This document shows positions 23,451 to 34,280 of a stretch of 64,000 nt of DNA, piece after piece; position 1 is the stretch's first letter, and each line of letters opens with the position of its first letter. The stretch is from Oscheius dolichura (Eukaryota > Nematoda > Chromadorea > Rhabditida > Rhabditidae). The stretch is from assembly GCA_932521035.1 (NCBI GenBank), contig OW051496.1, positions 6,324,001 to 6,388,000 on the forward strand, given 5' to 3'. The position numbers and the translations under genes were made by a program. The notes under the pieces are model-generated. The model had not been told where the DNA came from. It made no database searches and saw only the letters and a list, made by a program, of their open reading frames with translations.

Positions 23451-24018
23451 CAGATGAGACACATTTCAATAGAAATAATTCAGTACGTAATCACGTCCTG
23501 TCAAAGATTTGTTCCGGGCGGCGAGCTGTGCAAACTGTATATAAAAAATATTCAGGCTCCATTTCGAAGTCTTCCGTCTTCTTTGGTTAATGCATAGCCT
23601 CAACAACGCACATAGCTCTCAACATTCGAAGGGCACTATATTCTACAACTGTTTTTTCACCCGTGGCTTTGTGAGTCCATCCTCTCCTCCCGCCCCTCCA
23701 CCTGTTACCAGGACAACACGGGTCAAAATACACTACAACGAAGACACCATTCCATGTCTTTGAAATATCTGTATTTGCCCCAGGGGAAGCAATCTGCACA
23801 CGAGTAAATTATGCGCCAAAAAGCACAAAAAGGCGAGACGGGCAACCAAGGGGTCGGCCTATTGAGAACGGGAGGCAAATCGGTCGCGTGATCCTCTACG
23901 CGTAGAAACCGCTATTTGATTCGAATCGATTTTATCTTCTTTGTTAAAAAAATTAAAAATTAAAATAAGGAGCGGATTGCTCCCCACCGTCCTGACCCCA
24001 CCCCCCGGCCCCGAGTAG

Positions 24019-24105
24019 TCTCCCCCCGTTGGGAGATGGTTTGGAAACTCCCCATCCTCGTAACGAGGGTGGTCCGTTTCCAAACCATCTACAAACGGGG
24101 GGAGA
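24019..24105. repeat. 87-nt hairpin (30-bp arms, near perfect)
   Basis: The left arm 24019-24048 (starts tctccccccgtt, ends ggaaac) pairs with 24076-24105 with mismatches only at an internal ggg/aca position. The loop side 24054-24070 adds a 7-bp inner stem. Size and shape resemble a pre-miRNA, though a palindromic element is equally possible. Confidence 0.75.
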
Positions 24106-24399
24106 AAGTTGTATACTCCAATCTGTTTGATCAGATGTTGTTTTGTTTGACCCACCCCAACTGAACCCACCCCCATCTCTATCACTGAACCCTTTGTATA
24201 CATTGTATATATACAATTGTAAGACCGGGCAAAGGAAAGTTGCTGGATCTAACAATACAACACACCACACACCCATGTATCTAACCCTCATTTACCTTTG
24301 TCGAGTTTCAAGAGCCGTTGTTCCTATAACTCAACAGAACTCAACTAAACAATAAAATTAAATAAATTCGTAAAGAAAAGTTTTATTTTTTTTGTGTTC

Positions 24400-25551
24400 T
24401 CATGTTTCGCAGCAATAATGAGAAAAAATATCGCCTCTTCCTCCTTCGTAGACGAGGGCCGCTGGCGGCGCGGGGGGTCGAGCCTCCTCCTCCTGTTCCC
24501 AGTCTAACAGAACCTTCTTCGAGAAGTTTAAAGCCGTCAGGTCGGAGAAGACGGCCGCGATCAGCTTGAGATAGTCCGGCTCGGTGTAGTACATTTCGGG
24601 CTTCTGGCTCAGGTGGGGCAGGTATTCGTGGAGGAACTGGAGACAGGGCGACGGGGTGACCTAGGCAAATGGCTGTCTGGCTAGGATTAAAAGGAACGGA
24701 CATCTCCGAAGAACTGGTGTAGCAGGAAGAAGTGTCGCTTGAGGCCGATGATGCTCTTGACATCCTTCTGGCCGGTCCAGGGCAGCCGGCCCAGCAGGTT
24801 TTCGACGGCGATGTAGTAGAGGGAGACAAGGTCATCCCAGCGACTCATCTCTTGCTGGTTGTGTGAGTTGAGCGAGCAGTAGCGAATAGTTCCGTAGAAG
24901 CGGGAGGCCGGCCTCCGGGGCAGGAGACTCCCGTCCGGACTCCACATGTACTTGCAGAAGCCGAAGTCGATGAGGAACAGACTGCGGGGGTTGCCATTCC
25001 GACCGATGCAGAAATTGGCCGGCTTGATGTCGCGGTGCAGCCAGCCCATCTGGTGGAGACTTCTCACGCTGTGGAGAGACTTGAACAGGATCCACAGGGC
25101 CGTCGTTTCTCTGGGAAATGTTTTATAATTGGATAAAAAGGGCCGATGTTACGAGAATATGCCGTTCGGTTGTGATAATCGGAGGTCGAAGAGATTCGGC
25201 CCGGCGTAGTCCATGATCAGGTAGCGCACCGAGCTCGTCTCCCCATACCAGATATAATTCAAAAAGGGCTCCCTCGACTCGTTCCCCACCACCCCCTGGT
25301 TGACGTTGAATAGACAATACGACTCTTTGTGCAAAAGTTGATACTGAAACAAATTCAAATCCAAATCAGCTTTTCTAAATAATTACCGTTGCTGTCTTGG
25401 ACTCCACTTTTATGGCCACGTGGCGGAGGCCGTCAACAGCATGGAAAACTGATCCAAATGCCCCTTCGCTTATCAAAGTCTTCACAGTAAAGCCCTCGAT
25501 GTTCTGGCCGGGAAGTAGCAAACTCTCTTCGATTCGAGAGTTAGACGACAT
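24400..25551 (-). CDS. CK1/TTBK-like protein kinase
   Basis: Ser/Thr kinase of the casein-kinase-1 superfamily. A Gly-rich start SEGAFGSVFHA is followed by the ATP Lys in VAIKVE. The catalytic loop is HRDIKPANF, the DFG motif is LIDFGFCK, and YGTIRYCSLNSH plus SRWDDLVSLYYI are signature positions that separate CK1/TTBK from other kinases. The last residues of the domain are GLKRHFFLLHQF. All catalytic residues are present, so activity is expected. After the kinase fold only about 60 residues remain, unlike the long tails of TTBK1/2. Such short divergent CK1 genes are greatly expanded in nematodes. Met 25551 (MSSNSRIEE) is chosen; an in-frame Met at 25656 is possible. Coding DNA is GC-rich although the spacers around it are AT-rich. 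Confidence 0.9.
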
Positions 25552-25879
25552 GCAGATGCTGAAGACAATGACTGGAATGGACAACTCTTCGCTTTTATAC
25601 CAGTCAAGCCGACGATTAGACAGGCTTTGTAAATCAGTGGTTGAACCGCTATCCAAAGCCGCAAAATTTTAGTTGAAACATTTCCAAGTTGGACGAAGAT
25701 GGCTCCGAAAAGTTCGTACATGCATTATATTCTTGCAAATAAACAAATAATTATTATTAGACATTTATGTCGTTGAACAATAGCAAAAGGACAAATTAAT
25801 AACAATATGTGAAATGAAAGAAATAAATAATAAACAATGACTATAGATAACATTAACATTGAGACATACAAGACATTTC

Positions 25880-27350
25880 CTAAGCCAATGGAAGTGTTGC
25901 AAATTTGCCTATTGGAATATCTTCGTTCCCAGTACTCTCTTGGCGAGATTTCAAATCAATATCAATGATACGTGGAGCATTTTTCTTCTTATAGCATGTA
26001 TCATGAATTCTCATAGTACCGTTTTTACCCCAAACTTTGAATTGCTCACCAATTGGTTGTACCTCCCAATAGGGCGTTGAGTTACCATCAATACCTAAGA
26101 AAATAGAAAAAGGTAAATAGTGCGCTAACCGTAGCCGAGAACTATGACTGGAAATTTAACTTCATCATAGTATGTGGCATCGCAAACTTTACGCGGAAGC
26201 ACACCATCTTGATAGAAAAATGCAAGATCATTGAGATAGACTTCTGAATCATAACATTGCTTTACAGATATATTCTAGATAATAGGTTATAATGTTACCT
26301 GTGGCGAATACTCCTTCCTGGATTAGATAGCTTTTATGAAAATCATCTTCTTCTACGGCTTTTAGCGGCTTCGCAATATCGTAAAGTCCGTAATCGTTAG
26401 AGACGTTCTGAGGAAAAGAGCGGTTAAATAGAACAAAAAAATACACCCCACTTTAACAAAAGTTTCCCAATTTGGAAACATACTACGAGTAGCCAAGCTG
26501 TCATTAGCATAATACATCCACTGAAGAAGGGCAAATTTTACTGTATCGTTGAACGCAAGACCATCTAAATACCTTTTCATGCATTTGTTGTTCATTTCAG
26601 TTCATTACACCCTAACCCAGTAAGATTAACCATACCGTTGAAAACGATTTTTGGCGCTATTCCATCACTTCGAGTGAAGTGAAGAGCCGTGTTGTCAGTT
26701 ACATTTACTTTTATAGCAGCCGAAGATGTTCGAATGGGATGAACATACTAAAAAATGCAGTTTGAAAACATGAGCTTGAACTAAATTACCGCATGTCTCC
26801 TATTCGCACACCAGTCGGAAAAAATGGTATTTCCAAAGTGAGAGACGCCCTTTTCCGTTTGATTATTGTACTTTTCTATCGTGTTTTGACTTTCTAAGTA
26901 ACACTGAAAGCCAGTGCAGACTTCCGAAACGTTTTTTCCTTTGAAACTGTAATCAACATTCTAATGATAAATAAGCACATACGTTTCGAAATATTTTCGA
27001 TATGCACTCAATTCATCTTCAGTCCAGCTACCATTGAGACCGCAACGGGCATGAAATTCTTCCAAGAATGACGGATTTCCTGAGACAATAGAAGATGATA
27101 TGTAACATTGCTTACTCTTTTTATTTCCCTGGGATCTATCGTACATGATAGCAGTAATAATAGCAGCGAACATCAAAGTAATTAGCAGGAACAAACAGAC
27201 ATAGCAAGCCCACCTAAACTCCATTGCTGTAGCAAGTAGCCTGAAAGCAAACCTGTGGTAACGTTTTTTTTCGGGTGCCTCGACGTAGTATGTTCCACGA
27301 CTATGCCAGTGGCTTGTCTTTACTGCAGCATCTGGATCAGGTGCTTCCAT
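25880..27350 (-). CDS. Membrane-anchored papain-like (C1A) protein without catalytic residues
   Basis: Layout: cytosolic N-terminus of about 45 residues, a membrane helix (ACYVCLFLLITLMFAAIIT), then an Inhibitor-I29-like prosegment with NTIEKYNNQTEKGVSHFGN and TIFSDW. The C-terminal half keeps the cathepsin framework: YYDEVKFPVIVLGYG, then PYWEVQPIG, FKVWGKNGTMRI, and a final NEDIPIGKFATLPLA like the ...CGI..A..P end of cathepsin L. The catalytic His, which precedes AV(L/I)VVGYG, is replaced by Phe in KFPVIVLGYG. The active-site Cys block (CGSCWAF) is not found in the N-lobe exon. So it should be a type II membrane pseudoprotease, perhaps a binding or decoy protein. Exon joins around 26610 and 26980 were chosen to keep frame. 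The family call rests on the C-terminal blocks. Confidence 0.68.
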
Positions 27351-27716
27351 ATCTGCAGGTTTTAGAGATGAATCCAGAGCAAGAAGATTTACAATATAAA
27401 AGAGAATTAAAGAAATATGCAACTACTACCGGCTGACTAAACCACTGAAAGCTGCTTTAGCCATCTGACACCTGTCTTGTTTTACTCGCGTCTAAAAAGC
27501 GCACAATGTATCGCTTCTGGAGGAGGATGCATGCAGAAGGAGGTTCACAAATGGTTTAGTATACAGAATGAGACAGTGATCTGATATAACTTTAGAAAAT
27601 TCGATTCTCGATTGACAAACGCCATAAAATAGCAATGAACAAAAACGTCAAAAGAGAGCAGGATCAGAACTGCGTTTGCAACATTTTTATATTTGTTTAT
27701 TTCGCGGTAAAAGAAG

Positions 27717-28011
27717 TTTAAAGGAGCAGTAAGGTCGGGGTGACAAGATACGGTAAATGCGCGTCGGTGCGCGTACTTTTTTTGAGTCACCCAACCCCTT
27801 TTTTCAATTTCCTCAACTATGCAGCATTTCTATTATTTTTTGATTGTAAAATAGTCAGCTGCCCACCAGAAAAGTTATCAGCAAAAAATTTGGAAGAACA
27901 CATGCCAGATAAACGAGAAAATGATACAAAGCAAAAAGAAATCGAAATTTAAATTCCGTTTTTGCGGGCCGTTGGAGGCACTTTTCCCCCCGACCTAACT
28001 GCTCCTTTAAA
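27717..28011. mobile_element. MITE-like element A (24-bp terminal inverted repeats)
   Basis: The left end 27717-27740 (tttaaaggagcagtaaggtcgggg) and right end 27988-28011 are reverse complements at 23 of 24 positions. The 295-bp body is AT-rich and non-coding. Both termini begin with TTTAAA. Typical of a non-autonomous DNA transposon; the autonomous partner is not in this window. Confidence 0.85.
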
Positions 28012-28301
28012 GGGACAGTCTCGCACTAGTTTGGTTTTGCACGAATTAGTGTAGAATTTGGCTTTGGCGCCTTTTCTGGCAATTTGAATTTTATTGAAAA
28101 CTCGTCATTTTGTATTTTCGCATTTTATTTTTTGTTGCATATGATTCGCTAACTTCTGATGATCATTTTGATATAAAGAAATGCAAGGAATAGTGGAAAA
28201 AACGAGCGAAAATGATTTTTAACAAATAGCAGTAAATCTGTTCTATCTCATTGTACACACTTTTGTGTACGAAGGGACCTGTGCGAGACTGTCCCTTTAA
28301 A
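28006..28301. mobile_element. MITE-like element B (21-bp perfect terminal inverted repeats)
   Basis: The left end 28006-28026 (tttaaagggacagtctcgcac) and right end 28281-28301 are exact reverse complements. Length is 296 bp, almost the same as element A but with a different terminal sequence. It shares the six bases TTTAAA (28006-28011) with the right end of element A, so the two sit shoulder to shoulder on one target. The body is AT-rich and non-coding. Confidence 0.88.
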
Positions 28302-29250
28302 TTCACCTGGGAAAAGCTTGCCCTGGCAATATTCACAGAAAGTATCGCTTTTCCTGCCTATCGAAAACCATACATCCTCAGGAGGCTTGCTTTTATTGCT
28401 CCGATTCGGAAAAGACATCTCTACATCAAGAAAAATAGAAAAAAAAACGGTCGGACCCCTATTCCAACTGGTCCATTTTTCCGATCTAATTTTCGGATCA
28501 CCTTTTCAGTTTTCACTTTTTATCGGGCCGTTTTACTTGAACAGAGCAGACACAGGTCATGAAAATTGGCGCTCCAGGAATTGAAAAGGTTTATTAGGGA
28601 GTAGGACGGCTGACTAGCTGGATGAATGGAAAATGGTTAAGTATAGACGCTGTCCTCGATACAATACAAATATAAGCAACAGTAGGAGCACAGCTCGCCG
28701 AGGTCGGCGCCTCAAAGATCTAAAATGATTAAAATGGTCCCGCAGCGACCACATGCCAGTTTTTCATATAATTTCTACACATTTTCATGTGCTTTCCATG
28801 TTTTATTCGGTCTTCAAGTTTTCAAGTTTTATTCCCATAATCAGCGCATATCACGCGATGGAGGCCTTTTGTTCCTTGTTGCTGCGCGAGTTCTTGAACT
28901 GCTACAGCGGGACGGCGAGGTGGTAGGCCGGTACTCTCCCAGGTGGCCAAGTCGACGGGGAGAGGGAGTCGGATAACCGTTGATGATGTTGCTGCTTCTG
29001 TTGGTAGAAGTCGCTGGCCGGCTAGGATGTTGAATCCAGTAGAGTCTACGGCCTCACGGTGCTCCAGTCCGGCTTGAGGCTCGGGATCCTGTCCTTTATC
29101 ACGGCAGCACGGCGGCGGACGGGCAGCAACAGCAGTTGAAGTCGGCAAAAGTCGGCAGCACCCGCGGCTGGCTGCTTTAGTGGCAGAGAATTGGGAACCG
29201 ACGGCCCGCGCGGTGGAAAGAAGCAAAAATCCTCGGTCTTATCGACCCCA

Positions 29251-29441
29251 TATCCTACCCTAATAATAGGCAGATCTCTGTCTGTCTGTCTGCGAGACAT
29301 GTCGTCTGTGTAGATTGACAGGTTAAATGAGAGAGAAGCAGAAAGTTTCGACCGTCAGATCTTATTCGACTGTCAATTCTTTTTCGACCGAAATAAACTA
29401 ATACCAACGCGGCCAAAGGCCGCCGGAGGCATACTGGTTAC
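29251..29441 (+). repeat. Dispersed repeat, copy 2
   Basis: Starts tatcctaccctaataatagg, has a gtctgtctgtctg run, then gagagaagcagaaagtttcg, and ends gaggcatactggtta. Same block order as the copy at 14695-14942 but about 55 bp shorter. It is preceded directly by the 15-mer gtcttatcgacccca, which also occurs at 22870. Confidence 0.75.
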
Positions 29442-31181
29442 CATAAAACAAATGAGAAAAACATAAAATAACGCAGAATTGAAGCGTAATGGAATATCAG
29501 TGAATTTTTGTTCCGAAAATAACCAAAAAATAATTTTTTCTAACGATATGCTTCTATTGATAACTTAAAATGCTCCCCATAACGAGACTAATTCATTGCA
29601 GTAAAAACGAAAAAGATCGGATGTCACAGTTTTGAGAAAGAAATTTTCAAAGATTTTGGTCGATTTCTCAAAAAATCGTTGGATGAAAACGGGTGTAAAC
29701 AGCGAGTACACCGCGTTTTTTGTATTGCGAGTTACGGTATCCAACTTTGTAGAGATGGCAACTCCTTATTCAGACATTCATTGTTGCAGTTCTTGGGCTT
29801 ATTCGATGCAGAAAAAAAAATGGAGATTCTATAGCAATTTTGGCACCAAAATCTGTTGAGGTTTTGATATAAAAAAATGCAAAAAACCGTATGTCTTTGC
29901 TGTGATGCATCTGTAGAAACCCAAAAAATTGCTATAAGGTCTTTGGAACATGCCTGATCGAATGCAATTTACAGAAAAAAGTAAAAATGAGTAGTTTTTG
30001 CCGCTTCGTCTCTACAAAGTTGTTCTTCCCGTAGAACAAAAATAGCGCGGGTCCGGCACGATCACTGTGGCGTCGACCTTTCTTCTTCCGCGGCGAGCTG
30101 TGGGAGGGGAAGTAATGTCGCTCACCCAAAAAATAGTAAGCGCGCCCCATTCTGCGTTACACTGCGTTACACGATTGGAGCGCATGAGACGGTCCCTTTA
30201 AAACTTCATTTTTATGTGAATTTTTAAAGGTCTAAAAGATGCCCGACCTTTAAATTTTTATCCAGTTTTGACCGTTAATCCCCTTGAAAAGCGCACGCTT
30301 CTCGCCATGCAAGCCTCCATCGCAAAAAGCCGAAAATAGCCCCCATGATCAGAAAAATGAGGCGAATTTTTTAAGCTAAAGTTGTTTTTAGTCCCTGACA
30401 GTCCCTTTAACCCATTCGTTCCTAGGCGTCCAAAAATGGACGACTTTTGCCTTGGTCCCTTTGGTGATTTTTGGGAAAATCCAAAAATTTTTTTTTCGAT
30501 AAAAACTTTTCTAGGGGTATTCAAGCCTGAAAAGCAAGGATTCGTGATTAGTTTCCGTGATTTCCCTCTTTTTTCCCTTATTCTGAGCCAAAAAAAAAAA
30601 AAAATTAAAAAATTGGGTTTGAATGTACAGCGCGGACGCGGGATGAGAGTAGGCTCATTCGATGGCGCCTCTCGCCGTCTACTAGAAGAATTCCTTTCAT
30701 CAGTTTTGATAGCGTCACAGTGAGGAAGCCAAGAAGAAACCGACCGAGGAGGACAAGAAGAGCGATAGTAAAAAGTAGACAAGCGAATAAATCCTCGTGC
30801 ACTCTGTTCTATATTTTAAGGGGAAGGACGGTTCGACTCGGAGGGCAGTCAACCATGAGGAGCTCTCGATAGGGGAGGGAAATGCGATGGGGAAGGGGAA
30901 GTTTTCGAGTAGCTCTGTGAGGCTGTTAGACGGCGACTAATTCCATTTCTGATGTACGGGCGGACAGGGCAGAGTTTTCAGTGGAAGACACCGGCTGGGA
31001 GGAGGCAGTTTACGACAGGAGACAGTTAATAACCCTCGAAATATGTTGTGTCGGGGAAAGAGAAAATTCATCCGTTGCGACGTTGGCAATCTAATGAGGA
31101 AATTCTATTTCGAACGGGGAGGCAGGGATTCCAACATTTTATAGAAGAGCACACGGCAGGCTCCCGGGCAGAAATGCGATC

Positions 31182-33057
31182 CTATTGGACTGGCACGACG
31201 TTCTTCTGGGAGAGACCGGGGAAGACAGCCGACCTCTTACTGTATCCTCCCTGCTCGTGGGACGGTTCACTTGGTAGGCATCGATCCCCGAAAGGAGGAC
31301 AGCGGAGAGGCAAGGGAGGGAGGTGGACACGGACGACAGGCAACCAATCAACTGCGTTTTGTTTCGATCGAGATATAGATTTTATTGTTTCTATTCTTGT
31401 GTCTAGTGGTGTTTCTTTGAGTAAGATATCAAAGCCGTCAGAGAGGGATACCCGACTATAAACGTTTGGAGGAACCATTTGCACGTACAAGCGTAACTGG
31501 AAACATATTCTCTGTTTCGGGTCTCGAAGCGACGTACCTGACTCGTAATTTGTCACAGATAATCATGGCCACTATGCCTTCGGCCAAATGAGATACAAGA
31601 GCAAAGAGATTCGTGAGAAGGACCAGTTCGGGGAAGGTCTTGCCGATGTTGGCGAGGATGTCCCCGCAGAAGGGGACATGGTGAAGGAGATCAGGGTTAA
31701 CCATGGCGAGCTGAAGAGGAAAGGAGGATAAAAGAAAAGGAGGAGGGGAGACATACGTAGTTGATGGTGAGACCGCCGACGACGACAAGCCACCAGAAGA
31801 GATGGGGCACGCGGAAGAAGTCACCGGGAGTGGGGAGGACATTCCTCGTGGAGGAGCTCTCGCTCGGCTCGTACTTCACCCCCAGGTACTTCCGGAGGGT
31901 CTTGAGCACATTCTGGGAACAGAGGGTCCGGCCGATGGGGATCATCTCCACGTAGTTCGGCATAAAACCCAGGACTTTCTCCTTGAGGACGGCGTCGACC
32001 ATCCTCTTGGCACACGAATCCGTACTCATGAACGGGATCCACCTGAGCAGTCAAAATAACCCGATAAGGGGAAAATGACTCACGTGCACGTCGGCCTCAA
32101 GCCGTTTTCCAAGACCATCGGGGTACGGGCAAAATAAGGACAGAGCTGAAAAGAGAGGAGAAGTAAAACCAGGGGAAAATCCACTCACGGTGGTGACTTT
32201 GATCCCCTCGAGTCCCATGTCTCTCAGTTCCATTTCTAGTGTCTCCATGACCCCCCGGACGGCGAATTTACTCGGACTAGAATGGTAGATGAATAGAAAT
32301 AAAGAAGCAGAGGGTTACCAGTAGGCCAGACCATAAGTCTCCCCGATAAAGCCGGCGATGGAGGAGACAGACACGATGTGGCCCTCATTTCGCGCCTCCA
32401 TAGGTCCGAGGAATGCCCGAATGGTCTGGAACGAGGAGACGGTCAAAGGGGTCAAAAAGAGAGGGCATACATTGATGGTGCCGATGACATTGACATCGAA
32501 GGACCGTTTTATCTCCTCGTTTGTCAAGTCCATGAAGAATTTGAAGGCCAGCACGGCGGCATTGCAGACAACGATGTCAACCCTACCTGAAGTGTCCCGT
32601 CTCCCTGGAACGGGTCAAAGTCTAACCGTATTCCTTTTCGATTTCAGCCGCCACCCGTCGCATTTCCTCGTCTTTGCTGATGTCACACCTCCATGATTTG
32701 ATTGAACCGCCTTCTTTTGAAATTGTGTCGATCGTCTCGACCAGCCCTTTCTGCAAAAGAGTGAATGGGGAAGGGAGAATGGCCGAACCTCGTTGATGTC
32801 GAGAGCGGCGACTTTTGCTCCGTGGTCGATGGTAAAAATCTCGGCCATTCGTCGTCCCAGCCCTGATCCGGCTCCCGTAATTACGACAACTTGTCCCCGT
32901 ACGTCCTGAAGGGAATGACTGCCCGTCTCGGGTCAGAGAGACTTACTTTTTGTTTGGCGGTTAAAAATCTCCATAGGTCTGAGGGAAGGTCAATGAATAG
33001 GATGTGAAATAGAGCTCCTAGGGTACTGAGAAGCTTGAAAGACCACTGGTTGTACAT
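31182..33057 (-). CDS. SDR16C-type dehydrogenase fused to a TMEM254 domain
   Basis: Membrane-bound NAD(P)-dependent oxidoreductase of the retinol/steroid dehydrogenase type (RDH10, HSD17B11, SDR16C5 relatives). An N-terminal membrane segment (LLSTLGALFHILFIDLP) precedes the Rossmann motif TGAGSGLGRR. VAALDINE, the cofactor-structure motif VCNAAVLAF (NAG-like), SVSSIAGFIGE and the active-site Tyr/Lys in AYCPSKFAVRG follow, so catalysis should be intact. The C-terminal helix KYLGVKYE is followed, in the same uninterrupted exon, by FFRVPHLFWWLVVVGGLTIN. The next exons give PELVLLTNLFALVSHLAEGI and CKWFLQTFIVGYPSL. These three blocks match human TMEM254 in order. Thus one polypeptide carries the enzyme plus a three-helix membrane domain. 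The exact stop is uncertain: the open frame runs to 31182, but an AATAAA-like word at about 31385 suggests it may end earlier. A strong acceptor sits 1 bp before Met 33057. Confidence 0.87.
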
Positions 33058-34280
33058 CCTAAAAGAGTGAGTTGTGCCGAAGATTGAGGTGGGAAAGTCG
33101 CACCGGGCGCGTCGAAATCCAGTTTCTTCTATGGGATTCCCAGCTGGCAGAAGATTCGAATAACAAAACGGAAAGGGAAACGTAAATCCGCCCCCTGGGC
33201 AGCCCGGCGTGATACTGGGAGTCGTCAAGGCCGTCGGCCTAGTTAGCCGGCCGCAGGATGGATCCTGGTCTGTGGGGGTGGCCTTTGATCGAGACGCTTT
33301 TCCCACCCCTTTTAACCCAGATCTCTTTGACTTTTGTTGGTCGCCCCATTGAGGCGGGAACTAACCAATTGAACATCTTGACGGGAGGGCGAGCAGGCGG
33401 CCGACTGGAGAAGTCACGCAGCGGGAACGAGTTTAGGGTAAAAGTGGGCAACTCGTTTTGTGGATGACCTCAGTCGAGGTGATGGACCCCTTGATAAAAG
33501 GAACTTCTCCTAATACACCAATCTGGTTTTCTATTTTGACCGGTGTCACTTACTCAATGGAATCGATTCGGTCACCACTGAAGGTTCTCGGCCGGGACAC
33601 CATTCGGGAAGAGGGACGACGGTGCAGGCACCCGAGGCAACAGTTGAGTACCCTCTCTTATCAGACGATTCACGATTAAATTAGAGATAAGAAAGGCTCC
33701 AGAACCAAGGGATTGTTCTCTTTGGCAGGCACTATCTTCGGCAAAGAAACGGATCAAAAGGGGAACTCGAGCAACGGCATTTCCCTCCAATCTCATTATG
33801 TTTTTGGAAACGACTGTTAGTAGAGTGCATCGACTGGTTTTGCCGTGATCCCTAGGCAGGCAAATATACTCGCGCCCTCATGCTCCTCGGTGCCGTGATG
33901 ACGACTATCAATCTGCCCTGGCCCAATCGGCCTTTCCCCCATTTCATACCTCTCCCCACAGGTCTTCCTTACTATAATACTTCCATTATTTTAAATATCA
34001 AACACCTACAAAGGAGTGAAAATACAATAAAAACTCAATACTGAAGAGATTGGTCAGCTCTGAAAGTGCACTGTTCATTATGAAGAGTTAGTGGTACCCC
34101 AATCCGTCTAGTTTTATGACCTTTGCCTAGTGGAGTTCCTTCCCCGGCTATCGGGTTACTCTTTACCCTTTTGTGGCCCTCTCTCTCTCTTGATAACCCG
34201 CTTCAAATTGTTATTTTCTACGTCATTCTAGTGCTCCACCTTGCCCTCTTCCATAAAACCGATGTGATCAGGTCGTCGGG
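33058..34280. other. Spacer between divergent SDR and RTK genes
   Basis: About 1.2 kb holding the two promoters. GC-rich on the SDR side and AT-rich near 33960-34080. Frames such as 33239-33451 (-) show no domain. No repeat or RNA gene recognised. Confidence 0.45.

Larger units (their letters stand above)
21763..24399. other. Large AT-rich intergenic region with fold-back sequences
   Basis: About 2.6 kb upstream of the FUBP-like gene and downstream of the CK1-like gene. No coding sequence recognised. It holds a long inverted repeat (23176-23450), an 87-nt hairpin (24019-24105) and a 16-bp palindrome attgtatatatacaat near 24203. A 15-mer (gtcttatcgacccca, 22870-22884) also abuts copy 2 of the dispersed repeat at 29236. 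A tttaaaggtcgggg word near 22800 resembles the ends of the MITE at 27717. The region looks like a graveyard of short mobile elements. Confidence 0.55.
27351..31181. other. Repeat-rich AT-rich intergenic region
   Basis: About 3.8 kb without a supported gene. It contains MITE A (27717-28011), MITE B (28006-28301), dispersed repeat copy 2 (29251-29441) and stray MITE-like ends near 30182-30203 and 30393-30408. It also holds a short hairpin tttaaaggtc...gacctttaaa at 30222-30253 and poly-A runs near 30590. Open frames at 28822-29226 and 30258-30782 have no domain and lie over these elements. Confidence 0.6.

Noticed and set aside
28822-29226. 134-codon minus-strand frame between repeats
   Set aside because: Low-complexity Ala/Pro/Arg composition, next to a dispersed repeat, no domain.
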